Notes: generated from the letters alone by a model not told the origin. A DNA stretch of 64,000 nt from Alkalicoccobacillus murimartini (GCF_030813245.1 NZ_JAUSUA010000002.1:310001-374000), one strand, 5' to 3'; positions 24,666-35,441 are shown, counted from the stretch's first letter. Numbers and translations: made by a program.

Positions 24666-25760
24666 CTAAATTGATTTAGTCGACGTTCGTTCGATTAGTT
24701 TTGGCTCATAAATAATCGATTGGAATTCTTCTGGTTGTGGACCTTTTCTATTTTCAATGAGTCCAATAATCATTTCTGCCGCCTGCTCTCCCATCCGTTG
24801 TTTAGGATGATCTACTGTTGTCAGCTTCACTTCAGTTACTGTTGCAAGGGAGGAATTATCAAACCCTACAAGAGAGAGGTCTTCAGGCACATTGATCTTA
24901 TACGTACGCAACACATCCAACAAATTAATAACCAATTGGTCGTTGTACGCTACGATCGCCGTTGGGTTGCGATCTGGATCTTGAAGGATGCTTTCTAGTT
25001 CTTGATTAGGCTTATGCTGTTTATCTTCGGAAACATAGTCAATGATGTTTTCCGGTTGAATAGGTAGCTGATAAGCTCGGTGTGCTTTAATGTAGCCTTT
25101 TTTTCGTTTGGCACCTTGTCTATCGTCTGTTTTGAAGAAGCCTAAGATGTTTGTGTGCCCTTGTTTAATTAAATGTTCAGTCTGCATGTAGCCGCCTTTT
25201 TCATCGTCCATGATTAGACAAAGTGGATCGAGTTCATCATAAAACGCATTAATCATGATATAAGGAATATTAGCGCGCTCCAAGCTAAAGTAGTAATTGA
25301 TGTTTGGATTGTTGAGTGCACTTTTGGTTGGTTCAATGATAGCCGCATCTACTTCAAGTGACAAAATGCTTTCAAGAACCTTTTTTTCAGTCTCGACATT
25401 ATTATTTGTACTATACAGACTAACCTGATATCCTTTTTCAGCCAAATACGGCTCGGCTCCACGGATGATTAAGGGAAAGATATAATCTGAAATATACGTT
25501 GTAATAATGGCGATGTTTTTGCGACGTTTTGTTTGTCCATTTACGGTTGAACGATCTGCACAATAGGTACCTGATCCTTGGGAACGATATAGCCAGCCGT
25601 CCTTGACCAAGTCTCCTATAGCAATGCGAACGGTATGACGGCTGACTCCAAATTCCTTCATAAACATGCTCTCAGAACCTATTTTTTTGTGAGGAATATA
25701 GGTTCCATCTAAAATACGTGATTTCACCACTTCAATAATTTTGCTGTATTTTGTCTGCAT
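24666..25760 (-). CDS. araR: Arabinose operon repressor AraR (GntR-type HTH plus LacI-type core)
   Basis: A 364-residue chimera typical of AraR. The first 70 residues are a GntR winged helix (SESMFMKEFGVSRHTVRIAIGDL, then GSGTYCAD). From about residue 80 a LacI/periplasmic-binding-like domain follows (IAIITTYISDYIFPLIIRGAE, IVAYNDQLVINLLDVL, LVGFDNSSLATVTEVKLTTVDHP). L-arabinose releases it from DNA. It is the last gene of the operon, 71 bases after araA, and a partial palindrome (TTATACGAATA) lies in front of it, consistent with autoregulation. Length and gene context match B. subtilis AraR. Confidence 0.95.
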   Translation of the reverse strand: MQTKYSKIIEVVKSRILDGTYIPHKKIGSESMFMKEFGVSRHTVRIAIGDLVKDGWLYRSQGSGTYCADRSTVNGQTKRRKNIAIITTYISDYIFPLIIRGAEPYLAEKGYQVSLYSTNNNVETEKKVLESILSLEVDAAIIEPTKSALNNPNINYYFSLERANIPYIMINAFYDELDPLCLIMDDEKGGYMQTEHLIKQGHTNILGFFKTDDRQGAKRKKGYIKAHRAYQLPIQPENIIDYVSEDKQHKPNQELESILQDPDRNPTAIVAYNDQLVINLLDVLRTYKINVPEDLSLVGFDNSSLATVTEVKLTTVDHPKQRMGEQAAEMIIGLIENRKGPQPEEFQSIIYEPKLIERTSTKSI

Positions 25761-25785
25761 CTGGATAACCTCAATTCTCTGAACA

Positions 25786-25799
25786 CTTATACGAATAGG
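25786..25799. promoter_or_regulatory. Candidate AraR box upstream of araR
   Basis: CTTATACGAATAGG resembles the TTATACGTATAA palindrome upstream of araD and sits about 26 bases before the araR start. It is a degenerate half-symmetric site; assignment is inference. Confidence 0.4.
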
Positions 25800-25831
25800 C
25801 TACCACACTTTCATGAGCGGAACAATTCAGC

Positions 25832-27310
25832 TTAACGGCTTAGCTTATAGGCTAAGTCATTCCATTTCAGTTCTTTCTCAACATTCGCAATGGTAGTCTC
25901 ATTATTTATAAGCACGGCTTCTATGCCAACCAGCTTAGCCCAATCTAACATTTGCTCTGGCTTTATCTTGTAAGAGAGAACCGTATGATGTGCGCCTCCA
26001 GCATGTATCCATGCTTCTGCAGAGGTCTCAAGAGATGGCTTTGGCTTCCATAAAACCTTTGCAACAGGTAAATGAGGAGTATGATGCTCAGCTTTAACAG
26101 CTGTAATCTCATTCATGACAAGGCGGAATCGATCTCCTAAATGAATAATAGAAGCCACTATAGCCTCCCCTTCGATACTATCAAATACCATTCGTGCCGG
26201 ATCTGACTTGCCACCAATGGATAGTGGGTGCACTTCAATCTTTGGTTTGTCGGCTGAAATAGTTGGACAAACCTCCAGCATATGTGAGCCTAATATTAAC
26301 TCATTTCCTTTTTCAAAGTGGTACGTATAATCCTCCATAAAGGATGTCTGTTCTCCATTTGCCATCATTTTCATTAGGCGCAACAGAGCAGCGGTTTTCC
26401 AGTCACCTTCCCCACCAAATCCGTATCCTTGCTGCATTAAACGCTGTACGGCTAATCCAGGAAGTTGATCTAGCCCATGTAACGTATCAAAGTTCGTTGT
26501 GAATGCACCAAACTTACCTTCTTCAAGGAAACGTTTTAGACCCAACTCAATTCGTGTTTGCTCAAGAATGGACTGCTTGTTGGCTTTAGAATCGATAGTA
26601 TATTGATGCTCGTATTCCTCATATAGCTGTCGAACGTCTTGTTCGGATACGCCTTGAACAACTTCCACCAAGTCACCAATTCCATATCCTTGAGTAGACC
26701 AACCAAATTTAATTTGCGCCTCGACCTTATCCCCTTCAGTGACAGCCACTTCATTCATATTGTCACCAAAACGGGCAATACGAATCGATTGACCTTGGAT
26801 TGTAGCAGCAGTTGTTTCCATCCACGTTCCAATACGCTCTTGAACATGTTCATCAGCCCAATACCCTGCCACTACTTTTCTTGGTATTTTCATTCTTGCA
26901 CCAATGAAGCCAAACTCTCTGTCACCATGTGCAGATTGATTTAAATTCATAAAGTCCATATCAATTGAATCCCATGGAATCTCTCTATTAAATTGTGTGT
27001 GAAGGTGCAAGAGTGGTTTGTTTAAAAGACTTAATCCACCTATCCACATTTTAGCTGGCGAAAAGGTGTGCATCCAAGCGATTAATCCAGCACACTGTTC
27101 ATCAGCATTTGCATCGGCACAAAGCCTTGTAATTCCATCTGGTGTGGTGGCTACTTCCTTTAACTGAATCGTGTACGAAATCGTTTCACTTTTATTTAAA
27201 GCTGCGACAATTTGACGTGAATGATCTTGAACCTGACGAATCGCTTCCTCTCCATATAATGGTTGCCCACCTGTCACAAACCAATATTCCACTGTTTTCT
27301 GCTGTTTCAT
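25832..27310 (-). CDS. araA: L-arabinose isomerase
   Basis: AraA converts L-arabinose into L-ribulose in the cytoplasm, using Mn2+. The 492-residue product has the family start VEYWFVTGGQPLYGEEA, CAGLIAWMHTFSPAKMWI near residue 90, and the GYGFGGEGDWKTAALLRL block near residue 305 containing a catalytic Glu. HMLEVCP then carries a metal ligand and second Glu, and HTVLSYKI lies near the end. ATG at 27310 follows GGAGGGG. It lies 17 bases after araB. Length and motifs agree with Bacillus AraA (about 496). Confidence 0.96.
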   Translation of the reverse strand: MKQQKTVEYWFVTGGQPLYGEEAIRQVQDHSRQIVAALNKSETISYTIQLKEVATTPDGITRLCADANADEQCAGLIAWMHTFSPAKMWIGGLSLLNKPLLHLHTQFNREIPWDSIDMDFMNLNQSAHGDREFGFIGARMKIPRKVVAGYWADEHVQERIGTWMETTAATIQGQSIRIARFGDNMNEVAVTEGDKVEAQIKFGWSTQGYGIGDLVEVVQGVSEQDVRQLYEEYEHQYTIDSKANKQSILEQTRIELGLKRFLEEGKFGAFTTNFDTLHGLDQLPGLAVQRLMQQGYGFGGEGDWKTAALLRLMKMMANGEQTSFMEDYTYHFEKGNELILGSHMLEVCPTISADKPKIEVHPLSIGGKSDPARMVFDSIEGEAIVASIIHLGDRFRLVMNEITAVKAEHHTPHLPVAKVLWKPKPSLETSAEAWIHAGGAHHTVLSYKIKPEQMLDWAKLVGIEAVLINNETTIANVEKELKWNDLAYKLSR

Positions 27311-27327
27311 TGTTGACCCCTCCATAA

Positions 27328-29010
27328 TTAAGTTGTTTGTATGCTGGCTTTGCCTGCTTTTAAACGGCGCAGGCGCTTCATCACATCATTTTCACCGCGT
27401 CCAAAATAGTCGTGGAGCGTTGAATACTCTTCGTACAATTCTTTGTAGATTGCCACATTTTCCTGGATTGGTTTAAATGTCTCTTCCTGAATACGACTCA
27501 TTGCTTGGGCTGCATCCGTTATCGAATCATACCCGCCATAACTTGATCCAGCTGCAACAGCTGCGAACATTGCTGCACCTAACGCAGGTGTTTGGGAAGC
27601 AGCACTCACCTTGATCTCAATATTGGTTACATCCGCATATATTTGCATAAGTAATCTATTTTTCTGTGGTAGACCGCCACAAGCATAGACTTCATCAATA
27701 TGGATGCCATGATCGTTAAACGCATCAATGATCTTTTTTGTACCAAAGGCAGTAGCTTCTAGTAGAGCTCGGTATATTTCCTCTGGCTTTGAGTGGAGGG
27801 TTAGACCAAGAATGACCCCACTTAACTCAGTATCTACAAGCACTGAACGATTGCCGTTCCACCAATCAAGAGCAAGAAGTCCAGTTTCACCAGGATTATA
27901 GACTGCCGCTTTCTCCTCTAGATAGCTGTGGATGTTTAATTGAGCTTTTGCCGCCTCACTCTCCACCTGACTTGAAACGCCATGCTTCACAAACCAAGCA
28001 AATATATCTCCTACAGCTGACTGTCCGGCTTCGTACCCAAAGTAACCAGGGATGATGCCATCTTCAACCACACCACACATTCCCTCAACTTCGGTTTCTT
28101 TTTCACCAAGAACTACATGACAGATGGACGTGCCCATAGCCATCACTAGCTTGCCAGGTGTGACAACTCCTACTCCAGGTGCGGCTGCATGAGCATCCAC
28201 GTTGCCTACCGCAACAGCCGTTCCAGGCATAAGTCCCATCTGCTTTGCCATTTCTTCGGTTAACCCACCGGCCTTTGTTCCAAGCGGTACGATGTCACCT
28301 CTGAGTTTCGTTGATGTCAGTTTCTCTAACCTTGGATCTAATGCTTTGAAAAATGCCTCACTTGGATAACCATCTTGTTTATGCCAAATGGATTTATATC
28401 CTGCTGTACAGCTATTCCGCAGGATTGTTCCAGTCATCTGTGCAATGACCCAGTCTGTTGCTTCCAAAAAAAGATCCGTACGTTCATACATGGCCGGATC
28501 TTCATTCAAAATCTGCCAGATCTTTGCAATCATCCACTCAGATGAAATCTTTCCACCATATCGTTTCAAAAATGCTTCGCCACGTTCTTCTGCAATTCGG
28601 TTAATTTCATTGGCTTCATCCTGTGCAGCGTGGTGTTTCCAGAGCTTTAACCAGCTATGTGGTTGGTCCTTCAGCTCTTCATTGAAGCAAAGCGGTGTAC
28701 CTCGTTCATCTACCGGCAACATCGTGCATGCGGTAAAATCAATCGCTACCCCGATAACATCCTCCGCCTTCACACCAGACTGCTTTAACACCGCTGGAAC
28801 AGATGTTGTTAACACCTCGATGTAATCCTGAGGATGCTGCAGTGCCCATTCCGCCTCAAGCTTTTGACCTGAATGCGGAAGGGTTTGATCTATGACACCA
28901 TGCCTATAAGGTGTTACATGCTCACTAACCTCTGTACCATCTTTTATGTCAACTAGTACAGCTCGTCCCGACTCTGTTCCATAATCCAATCCAATCGTAT
29001 ACGTACTCAT
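27328..29010 (-). CDS. araB: Ribulokinase
   Basis: AraB phosphorylates L-ribulose with ATP to L-ribulose 5-phosphate. The 560-residue length is that of Bacillus AraB. It is a FGGY kinase: the phosphate-1 motif [16 protein letters not shown] is at the N-terminus, the catalytic region [10 protein letters not shown] and GVAIDFTA near residue 95, [14 protein letters not shown] in the middle, and the ATP-binding [19 protein letters not shown] near residue 445. AGGAGGG precedes the ATG. It lies 13 bases after araD. Confidence 0.96.
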   Translation of the reverse strand: MSTYTIGLDYGTESGRAVLVDIKDGTEVSEHVTPYRHGVIDQTLPHSGQKLEAEWALQHPQDYIEVLTTSVPAVLKQSGVKAEDVIGVAIDFTACTMLPVDERGTPLCFNEELKDQPHSWLKLWKHHAAQDEANEINRIAEERGEAFLKRYGGKISSEWMIAKIWQILNEDPAMYERTDLFLEATDWVIAQMTGTILRNSCTAGYKSIWHKQDGYPSEAFFKALDPRLEKLTSTKLRGDIVPLGTKAGGLTEEMAKQMGLMPGTAVAVGNVDAHAAAPGVGVVTPGKLVMAMGTSICHVVLGEKETEVEGMCGVVEDGIIPGYFGYEAGQSAVGDIFAWFVKHGVSSQVESEAAKAQLNIHSYLEEKAAVYNPGETGLLALDWWNGNRSVLVDTELSGVILGLTLHSKPEEIYRALLEATAFGTKKIIDAFNDHGIHIDEVYACGGLPQKNRLLMQIYADVTNIEIKVSAASQTPALGAAMFAAVAAGSSYGGYDSITDAAQAMSRIQEETFKPIQENVAIYKELYEEYSTLHDYFGRGENDVMKRLRRLKAGKASIQTT

Positions 29011-29023
29011 TTAATACCCTCCT

Positions 29024-29716
29024 TTATTTTTGCTGACCATAATAAGCATGCTTCCCGTGCTTCCGTAGAAAGTGCTTATCCAACAATTCCTGTTGCATAC
29101 TGCCCGCTTGTGGATTAATGGCAATCGTAGACGTAGCCATTTTTGCCGTTTCTTCAAGCACGACTGCATTATGCAAAGCCTCCATTGCATCTTTGCCCCA
29201 AGCGAACGGTGCGTGAGCATAAACTAAGACACCTGGTACATGGTCATAACGATTTTCTTCAAACGTTTCTACTATGACGTGACCAGTCTCTGCCTCATAA
29301 GCTCCTTGAATCTCCTTTGCCGTCATTGGCCGTGTACACGGGATTTCCCCATAAAAATAATCAGCATGAGTGGTTCCGAAAGCCGGAATTCCTTTTCCTG
29401 CTTGAGCCCAGCTTGTTGCATGCGGAGAATGGGTATGCACAATGCCACCGATCTCAGGAAACGCTCGATAAAGGACTACATGAGTTGGCGTATCAGATGA
29501 AGGATTTAAATCACCCTCCACCACATTGCCTGATAAATCCACAACCACTAGATCCTCTTTCGTTAACACGTCATATTCAACACCACTCGGCTTAATGACA
29601 ACCAGACCACTTTCACGGTCAATGCCACTGACATTGCCCCATGTGAAGGTCACCATACCGTGTTTAGGCAGTGCTAAGTTTGCTTCTAATACTTGTTCCT
29701 TTAATTCATTCAGCAT
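29024..29716 (-). CDS. araD: L-ribulose-5-phosphate 4-epimerase
   Basis: AraD converts L-ribulose 5-phosphate into D-xylulose 5-phosphate, feeding the pentose phosphate pathway. The 230-residue protein belongs to the class II aldolase/adducin fold. Visible are [42 protein letters not shown], and the Zn-binding [12 protein letters not shown], with the remaining His in [19 protein letters not shown] precedes the ATG. It is the first metabolic gene after the ABC transporter genes and is preceded by a candidate AraR palindrome. Confidence 0.96.
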   Translation of the reverse strand: MLNELKEQVLEANLALPKHGMVTFTWGNVSGIDRESGLVVIKPSGVEYDVLTKEDLVVVDLSGNVVEGDLNPSSDTPTHVVLYRAFPEIGGIVHTHSPHATSWAQAGKGIPAFGTTHADYFYGEIPCTRPMTAKEIQGAYEAETGHVIVETFEENRYDHVPGVLVYAHAPFAWGKDAMEALHNAVVLEETAKMATSTIAINPQAGSMQQELLDKHFLRKHGKHAYYGQQK

Positions 29717-29736
29717 ATTTATCCTCCTTCACTTTG

Positions 29737-29748
29737 TTATACGTATAA
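29737..29748. promoter_or_regulatory. Candidate AraR box in front of araD
   Basis: TTATACGTATAA is a perfect 12-bp palindrome 20 bases upstream of the araD start, within the 52-base gap after the permease gene. The ACGT core matches the centre of known AraR operators (ATTTGTACGTACAAAT), while the outer bases differ. Confidence 0.5.
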
Positions 29749-29756
29749 GTTAGTGC

Positions 29757-29786
29757 AATAAGAAGCGATTAAGATCGCTTCTTATT
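29757..29786 (-). other. Stem-loop at the transporter/araD boundary
   Basis: A perfect 13-bp stem (29757-29769 with 29774-29786) and four-base loop overlaps the stop codon of the permease gene. No U-run follows on the minus strand, so it is more likely an mRNA stability or processing element than a terminator. It could adjust the transporter-to-enzyme ratio. Confidence 0.55.
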
Positions 29787-30929
29787 CATAATGTCGAAAG
29801 CTACTGCGGCAAGCAGAACAAGTCCTTTGATCGCTTGCTGCCAATCAATACCTAAACCAAGAATAGACATTCCATTGTTCATTACTCCCATGACCAATCC
29901 ACCTATAACAGCTCCAATAATGGAACCCACACCTCCATAAGCCGAAGCTCCACCTATGAAACTCGCTGCAATGGCATCGAGTTCAAATAGATTCCCTGCA
30001 CGAGGAGTGGCAGCATTCAAACGAGCTGCAAAGATTAGGCCAGATAAAGCCGCTAGAACACCCATATTGACAAACACCATAAAGGTTACTCGTTTTGTTT
30101 TAATACCAGATAGGGAAGCTGCTTTTTCATTTCCCCCCACCGCATAAATGTGGCGTCCAATCACGGTCTTCTTCATCACAAATGAATAGAAAGCAATGAG
30201 GATAATAAGTAAGATCAGGATATTAGGAATACCACGGTAATCCGCTAGAATATACGTAAAAGCCCCGATTACAGCTACCATCCCTGCAATCTTTAAGAAG
30301 AATAGTGTCTTAGGAAGTGGGTCAAAACCATTTTTGATTTGTTTTCTTCTAGCTCGTAGTTCTAACAATACTAAACTGACAATAAGCACAATCCCAATGA
30401 CTAGAGAAAACAAATGAATGGCGTCACCATTAAACACGTCTGGCAAAAATCCTGCGCTAAGTTGCTGAAAAGCTGGTGGAAATGGAGCAATAGACTGCCC
30501 TTGAAGCATAATCAGCGTAATACCCCGGAAGATCAGCATGCCAGCAAGTGTGACAATAAAGGCTGGGATCTTCACATACGCTACCCAAAAGCCTTGCCAT
30601 GCCCCAACGATTGCTCCCATTAACAAACAAAGAACAACAGTGAAAAATGGATCCATATTCATCTGAATCATAAGAATGGCGGACAAGGCTCCAATAAAAG
30701 CCGCGATGGACCCTACCGATAAATCTATGTGCCCCGTAATAATCACTAGAACCATTCCAATAGCAAGGATCAGGATGTAACTATTCTGTAAAATGAGATT
30801 AGTAATATTAAGAGGCTGTAATAATACGCCATCTGTTAAGACTTGAAACAAGAGCATGATTAAAAGCAAAGCAAAGGTCATACTATACTGCCTAATATTA
30901 TTTTGGACGATTGTAAGAAATGTCTTCAC
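29769..30929 (-). CDS. Monosaccharide ABC transporter permease (GguB/XylH-type)
   Basis: A 386-residue membrane protein with about 10 hydrophobic helices, belonging to the multiple-monosaccharide permease branch (BPD_transp_2). Signatures are [21 protein letters not shown] near residue 60, [14 protein letters not shown], and [16 protein letters not shown] with [23 protein letters not shown] near the end. It starts at GTG with GGAGGTGG upstream and overlaps the ATPase gene by 32 bases, so the two are translationally coupled. With the ATPase and the lipoprotein it should import L-arabinose, possibly also xylose, galactose or glucose. Confidence 0.9.
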   Translation of the reverse strand: MKTFLTIVQNNIRQYSMTFALLLIMLLFQVLTDGVLLQPLNITNLILQNSYILILAIGMVLVIITGHIDLSVGSIAAFIGALSAILMIQMNMDPFFTVVLCLLMGAIVGAWQGFWVAYVKIPAFIVTLAGMLIFRGITLIMLQGQSIAPFPPAFQQLSAGFLPDVFNGDAIHLFSLVIGIVLIVSLVLLELRARRKQIKNGFDPLPKTLFFLKIAGMVAVIGAFTYILADYRGIPNILILLIILIAFYSFVMKKTVIGRHIYAVGGNEKAASLSGIKTKRVTFMVFVNMGVLAALSGLIFAARLNAATPRAGNLFELDAIAASFIGGASAYGGVGSIIGAVIGGLVMGVMNNGMSILGLGIDWQQAIKGLVLLAAVAFDIMNKKRS

Positions 30930-32460
30930 GAGTTGCCACCTCCTTCGTCATCAATCTCATTAAATCTTCTTGATTCAACGAGTCACCCTGTACCTCTCCT
31001 GTTATATGGCCTTTATTCATCGCGTACACACGGCTGCACATACCGATTAATTCGGGCAGCTCTGAAGAAATCATGATGATCCCTTTGCCTTTTTCCGCTA
31101 ACTCTTGAATAATTGTGTAGATTTCATATTTTGCCCCTACATCAATTCCTCTGGTCGGTTCATCAAGAATTAAGACATCTGGATCTGAGAAAATCCACTT
31201 GCTCAAGACTACTTTTTGTTGATTTCCTCCACTTAAATTTCCCGTTTCCTGCTGAATTGTCGGCGTTTTTATTCTCATTTTCTTTCGAAATTCTTCTGCT
31301 ACTTTTACTTCATCTACTTCACGGATAATTGATTGACTCGACAATTTATTTAAACTTGCTAAGGAGATATTTTCTTTCACATCGTTCATTAAAATTAGTC
31401 CATACGATTTTCGATCTTCCGTTGCATAAGCCAAACCTGATTTAATCGCATCACTGACGGATGAGAATGAGGTATCGTTACCATTCAAAGTGAGACTTCC
31501 ACTTATCTTTGACCCATACGCACCACCAAACATACTCATTGCAAGCTCCGTACGCCCCGCTCCCATGAGTCCGGCAATCCCAACAATTTCACCTTTTTTC
31601 ACGTGCAGTGCGGCATCATAAATAATCTGTCGGTCTCTTTGAATAGGATGATAGACATTCCAATTCTTGATTTGAAGAATCGTTTCGCCAGGCTTGGTCT
31701 CATAATCCGGGAATCGATTCGAAAGGCTGCGGCCAACCATTCCTTTAATAATTCTGTCTTCCGTGACCTCTTCTGCTTTAACATCTAATGTTTCAATGGT
31801 CTGTCCATCACGAATGATCGTGACTTCGTCCGCTACTTGTTTAATCTCATTTAGTTTATGAGAGATGATAATAGAGGTAATGCCTTCTTGCTTTAACTCA
31901 ATTAGCAGGTTTAATAGGTTCTGACTGTCCGTTTCGTTTAAGGAAGCGGTCGGCTCATCAAGAATCAGAAGCTTTACATTTTTTGCAAGAGCTTTAGCAA
32001 TTTCAACAAGTTGCTGTTTGCCGACACCAATATGCTTGATTTTTGACTGAACGGACTCGGACAGATTCACTTTTTTTAGGAGTCTCTCAGCTACCTTTGT
32101 TGTCTCATCCCAATCTACAATGCCAAAACGACCACGTTCATGACCGAGGAATATGTTTTCTGAGATCGTTAATTCCGGGATTAGCGCAAGCTCTTGATGG
32201 ATTATAGCAATTCCTTTTTCCTCACTTTGCTTAACATCTTTAAACATACAGAGTTCCTGATGAAAATAGATTTCACCCTCATAGCTCCCGTACTCATATA
32301 CTCCACTTAATACCTTCATAAGCGTTGATTTACCTGCTCCATTTTCACCACAAAGCGCATGAATTTCGCCTTGTTTCACTTGTAAATTGACACGATCGAG
32401 AGCTTTCACACCAGGAAACTGCTTTGTTATGTTCTTCATATCTAGAAGAATGTCTGCCAT
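30898..32460 (-). CDS. Monosaccharide ABC transporter ATPase (GguA/XylG-type)
   Basis: A 520-residue cytoplasmic protein with two fused ABC domains. The first has Walker [17 protein letters not shown], signature [15 protein letters not shown] and Walker [13 protein letters not shown]. The second has a degenerate Walker A ([14 protein letters not shown]), signature [14 protein letters not shown] and Walker [15 protein letters not shown]. This asymmetry is normal for the sugar (CUT2) family. ATG at 32460 follows GGGAGAG. It sits between the binding-protein gene and the permease gene of the arabinose operon. Confidence 0.92.
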   Translation of the reverse strand: MADILLDMKNITKQFPGVKALDRVNLQVKQGEIHALCGENGAGKSTLMKVLSGVYEYGSYEGEIYFHQELCMFKDVKQSEEKGIAIIHQELALIPELTISENIFLGHERGRFGIVDWDETTKVAERLLKKVNLSESVQSKIKHIGVGKQQLVEIAKALAKNVKLLILDEPTASLNETDSQNLLNLLIELKQEGITSIIISHKLNEIKQVADEVTIIRDGQTIETLDVKAEEVTEDRIIKGMVGRSLSNRFPDYETKPGETILQIKNWNVYHPIQRDRQIIYDAALHVKKGEIVGIAGLMGAGRTELAMSMFGGAYGSKISGSLTLNGNDTSFSSVSDAIKSGLAYATEDRKSYGLILMNDVKENISLASLNKLSSQSIIREVDEVKVAEEFRKKMRIKTPTIQQETGNLSGGNQQKVVLSKWIFSDPDVLILDEPTRGIDVGAKYEIYTIIQELAEKGKGIIMISSELPELIGMCSRVYAMNKGHITGEVQGDSLNQEDLMRLMTKEVATREDISYNRPK

Positions 32461-32530
32461 GGCCTTTCTCTCCCTTTTTAGAAGCACGGTCCATTTAGTC
32501 AGATGAAATGGACCGCTCTACGAGTTGATG

Positions 32531-33607
32531 TTAGTTAAGCTGATCTTCTGTGTAGTAACCACTATCAATAAGCAATTCTTCATAGTTATCAACATCAACA
32601 ACAACAGGTGTTTCTAAAAAGGAAGGAACAACTTTGACATTATTATCGTATGTCTCGGTATCATTGACTTCCGGTTCTTCATCATTAAGCACAGATTCCG
32701 TCATTTCAACGGCCTTTTCAGCAAGAACTCTTGTATCCTTAAAGACTGTCATGGCTTGCTCTCCCGCAACGATGGCATTTACAGACGGAACATCTGCATC
32801 TTGACCTGTAATAATTGGCATATCCTCAGCCGTATAGCCTACGCTTTTTAAGGAAGCAAGCACACCAATACTCAATAGATCAGCTGGTGCAAGGACTGCA
32901 TCTAACTCCTCGCCACCTCCATAATTCGAGCTTAATAGATTATCCATTCGGCTTTGTGCAGTGGCACCATCCCAACGAAGAATTGAAATTTGGTTAAAGT
33001 CTGTCTGTCCACTACCTACAACAAGCTTGCCTTCATCTAAATAAGGCTGCAGCACAGACATCGCACCATTAAAAAAGAAATGAGCATTGTTGTCGTCTGG
33101 CGAGCCGGCAAATAGCTCAATATTGAATGGGCCCTCTTCATTTTCTAGATCTAGTTGATCTATAATGTATTGTCCTTGCAAAACCCCTACTTCAAAATTA
33201 TCGAACGTTGCGTAGTAATCGACATGTTCAGAATTCATGATTAAGCGATCATAAGAGATGACAGGAATCCCCTCTGCATTCGCACTTTCCAGCACACTGG
33301 TTAACGCTTCACCATCAACGGCTGCAATAACAAGTGCATCAACGCCCACTGTAATCATATTTTCAATTTGTGAGATCTGATTTTCTACAACATCCTCAGC
33401 ATATTGAAGCTCCGCCTTATATCCCAGATCTTCAAAATAGGAGACCATATTATCCCCATCTGCAATCCATCGCTCTGATGATTGAGTAGGCATTGAGATA
33501 CCAACTGTTGTCTCCTCTCCTCCTTCACCACCTGAACTTCCCTCTGAACATGCCACCAATACGACACCAGTAATCATAGCCATCCCTAACAATCCTAGCT
33601 TTTTCAC
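32531..33607 (-). CDS. Monosaccharide-binding lipoprotein (ChvE/XylF-like)
   Basis: A 358-residue secreted lipoprotein. Translation starts at GTG at 33607 with GAGGGGG upstream; the signal peptide MKKLGLLG...VLVAC ends in a lipobox, and a short Ser/Gly/Glu spacer follows. The mature domain is a periplasmic-binding type-1 fold with [59 protein letters not shown] and [25 protein letters not shown], the pattern of ChvE and other multiple-monosaccharide binding proteins. It is the first gene of the arabinose operon and should capture L-arabinose outside the membrane. Acidic composition suits an alkaliphile or halotolerant cell surface. Confidence 0.9.
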   Translation of the reverse strand: MKKLGLLGMAMITGVVLVACSEGSSGGEGGEETTVGISMPTQSSERWIADGDNMVSYFEDLGYKAELQYAEDVVENQISQIENMITVGVDALVIAAVDGEALTSVLESANAEGIPVISYDRLIMNSEHVDYYATFDNFEVGVLQGQYIIDQLDLENEEGPFNIELFAGSPDDNNAHFFFNGAMSVLQPYLDEGKLVVGSGQTDFNQISILRWDGATAQSRMDNLLSSNYGGGEELDAVLAPADLLSIGVLASLKSVGYTAEDMPIITGQDADVPSVNAIVAGEQAMTVFKDTRVLAEKAVEMTESVLNDEEPEVNDTETYDNNVKVVPSFLETPVVVDVDNYEELLIDSGYYTEDQLN

Positions 33608-33637
33608 AAACTCATCCCCCTCAAATGGCTGCCTAAC

Positions 33638-33657
33638 AAATGATAGCGCTATCATTT
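33638..33657. promoter_or_regulatory. cre-like 20-bp palindrome in the arabinose leader
   Basis: AAATGATAGCGCTATCATTT is a perfect palindrome whose central 14 bases (33641-33654) match the CcpA cre consensus TGWAANCGNTNWCA except for one position. It lies about 30 bases upstream of the GTG start and downstream of the promoter, so CcpA would act as a roadblock. A LacI-family operator is the alternative. Confidence 0.65.
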
Positions 33658-33684
33658 ATGCGGACATATTTACTTCCATCATTG

Positions 33685-33750
33685 AATGAATCGATTCATT
33701 ACCAAACTAGTACGTACAACTAATATAAATCCATCAAACAAAAATTACAA
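33685..33750 (-). promoter_or_regulatory. Promoter and AraR-type operator of the arabinose operon
   Basis: On the minus strand TTGTAA (33750-33745) and TATATT (33727-33722) are 17 bases apart. Immediately downstream, ACTAGTACGTACAACT (33706-33721) agrees with the AraR consensus ATTTGTACGTACAAAT at 13 of 16 positions. A second perfect palindrome, AATGAATCGATTCATT, follows at 33685-33700 with no assigned binder. The 334-base gap from 33608 to 33941 otherwise holds only the cre-like site and a terminator. Confidence 0.7.
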
Positions 33751-33913
33751 TAACGAAACATAAATAAATTTCGACAAAGCGATCCGGAAACAAGCTCTAT
33801 CATCAGATATTATGTTTGTTTTAATGAACTTATACCGGCTTGTAAGCTCTATTTTTTCTGTTTGAATGTATCACTGGTTGGAAGGATCATCGCACTTCAC
33901 TTTCCTACAACAC

Positions 33914-33942
33914 TAAAAAAACAACCTCTGGCTAGAGGTTGT
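33914..33942 (-). terminator. Terminator of the hexarate/TctCBA operon
   Basis: The 9-bp stem ACAACCTCT (33921-33929) with AGAGGTTGT (33934-33942) is followed on the minus strand by seven T residues. It overlaps the last base of the tctA stop codon. Confidence 0.85.
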
Positions 33943-35441
33943 CATAGGTTCAGTGAGTGATCATCATTTCTAGTTTTCTTCTCTTTGATCTCACTTCTTA
34001 ATGTAAATGCTACACAAGCCACCCCAGCTAGAATAAAGAGCGCTGAAATAGGATTTGTAAAGAAATCAACAGCGTTACCTGAGGTCATTAAGGCTCTACG
34101 CATATAGGTTTCAAGTAAGGGTCCAAGGATAAACCCTAATATCATTGGAGCAATAGGAAATCCATTCCGTACTAAAAAGAATCCAACGACCCCAAACAGA
34201 ATCATAACCCAAATATCAAAAATTGAACTGTTTGTCGTATAGGCACCCACAACCGTCAACACAAAAATAACTGGAAATAGGTACTGCTTAGGAACAGTTA
34301 ATACGCGTGTAAATAATTTCATACCAAATAATTGAAAAAGAAATACAAAGATCATAGCCACAAAGAAAGCGATAAATACGACATTCACAATATGAGGATT
34401 ACTAGTAAAAAACAACGGACCTGGCTGAAGACCATGAACCATAAATCCACCTAAAAGGATAGCCGTAACCGTATCTCCTGGAATCCCTAATGATAACATT
34501 GGAATAAGTGACCCACCGACACTTGCTGTATTGGCAGACTCGGAAGCATAGATGCCTTCTGGAGCCCCTTTTCCAAACCGTTCTGATGATTTCGATGCCT
34601 GCTTCGCTTGAGCATAAGCTACTAAATTAGAGGTTCCACTGCCCAAGCCAGGCAAGATCCCGAAGGCAATTCCTATGAGGGAGGAGCGTAATAAGTTCCA
34701 CCCATTCTTAATGATTTCCACTAGCGAGAAAGCAAATCCTTTTGCCTTCAGATCAATTTTTTGGCTCTTAGAATCCCCAAGAATTTCAATTAAGATCTGA
34801 GAGATAGCAAACAGCCCCATAATAAGCGGTAATAATTCAAATCCACCTTTTAACTCAAGAATACCTACTGTATAACGTTGCAATCCATCAATAGGTGCGA
34901 ACCCTACTAAACCAGCAGCTAGTCCTAAAAAACCGGCCGTAATCCCTTTTAACATACTCCCCTTTGCTAAGACAGCAACAAGAGATAATGCAAAGAAAAT
35001 CAGCGCAAAAAATTCAAATGGCCCCATTTGTACGGCAAGACGAGAGATTACAGGTGAAATGGTGACAAGCGCGATAAAGCTTAAAGCACCACCAACTAAT
35101 GAGGCGATAACACCTATACCAAGTGCACGCAGCGGCTCCCCATTCTTTGACATAGGATAGGCATCAAATGTAGTGGCGATAGACGATGGTGTTCCGGGAA
35201 TTCCAAGCAATGTCGACGCAACCAGACCACCTGAAACCCCTCCTAAATGCAAACAAATGAGAAAGGCAATTCCGGGTACAGGGTCCATACCAAAGGTAAA
35301 AGGAACAAATAAAGCCATCCCCATCGTTGCGGTTAATCCTGGTACAGTTCCAAATATCAATCCAACCAAAACGCCAAGCGCCATAAGTAGGATGACAAAA
35401 GGAGTTAATGCTTCATTTAAACTTTGTACTAAAACATCCAT
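33942..35441 (-). CDS. tctA: Tripartite tricarboxylate transporter large membrane subunit TctA
   Basis: A 499-residue membrane protein with about 11-12 helices. TctA signatures are visible: the first Gly-rich motif LIFGTVPGLTATMGMALFVPF near residue 35, GGVSGGLVASTLLGIPGTPSSIATTFDAYP near residue 70, and the matching second-half motif GILPGLGSGTSNLVAYAQAKQ with GASESANTASVGGSLIPMLSLGIPGD-like sequence around 300. AAGGAGGGG precedes the ATG. With TctB and TctC it forms a binding-protein-dependent secondary transporter. Position in a hexarate-type operon suggests an aldarate or related carboxylate as substrate rather than citrate. Confidence 0.92.
   Translation of the reverse strand: MDVLVQSLNEALTPFVILLMALGVLVGLIFGTVPGLTATMGMALFVPFTFGMDPVPGIAFLICLHLGGVSGGLVASTLLGIPGTPSSIATTFDAYPMSKNGEPLRALGIGVIASLVGGALSFIALVTISPVISRLAVQMGPFEFFALIFFALSLVAVLAKGSMLKGITAGFLGLAAGLVGFAPIDGLQRYTVGILELKGGFELLPLIMGLFAISQILIEILGDSKSQKIDLKAKGFAFSLVEIIKNGWNLLRSSLIGIAFGILPGLGSGTSNLVAYAQAKQASKSSERFGKGAPEGIYASESANTASVGGSLIPMLSLGIPGDTVTAILLGGFMVHGLQPGPLFFTSNPHIVNVVFIAFFVAMIFVFLFQLFGMKLFTRVLTVPKQYLFPVIFVLTVVGAYTTNSSIFDIWVMILFGVVGFFLVRNGFPIAPMILGFILGPLLETYMRRALMTSGNAVDFFTNPISALFILAGVACVAFTLRSEIKEKKTRNDDHSLNL

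Noticed and set aside
29757-29786. The permease/araD hairpin as a terminator
   Set aside because: The stem is strong but no U-run follows on the minus strand, and araD has no convincing separate SigA promoter, so full termination would cut off the enzymes.
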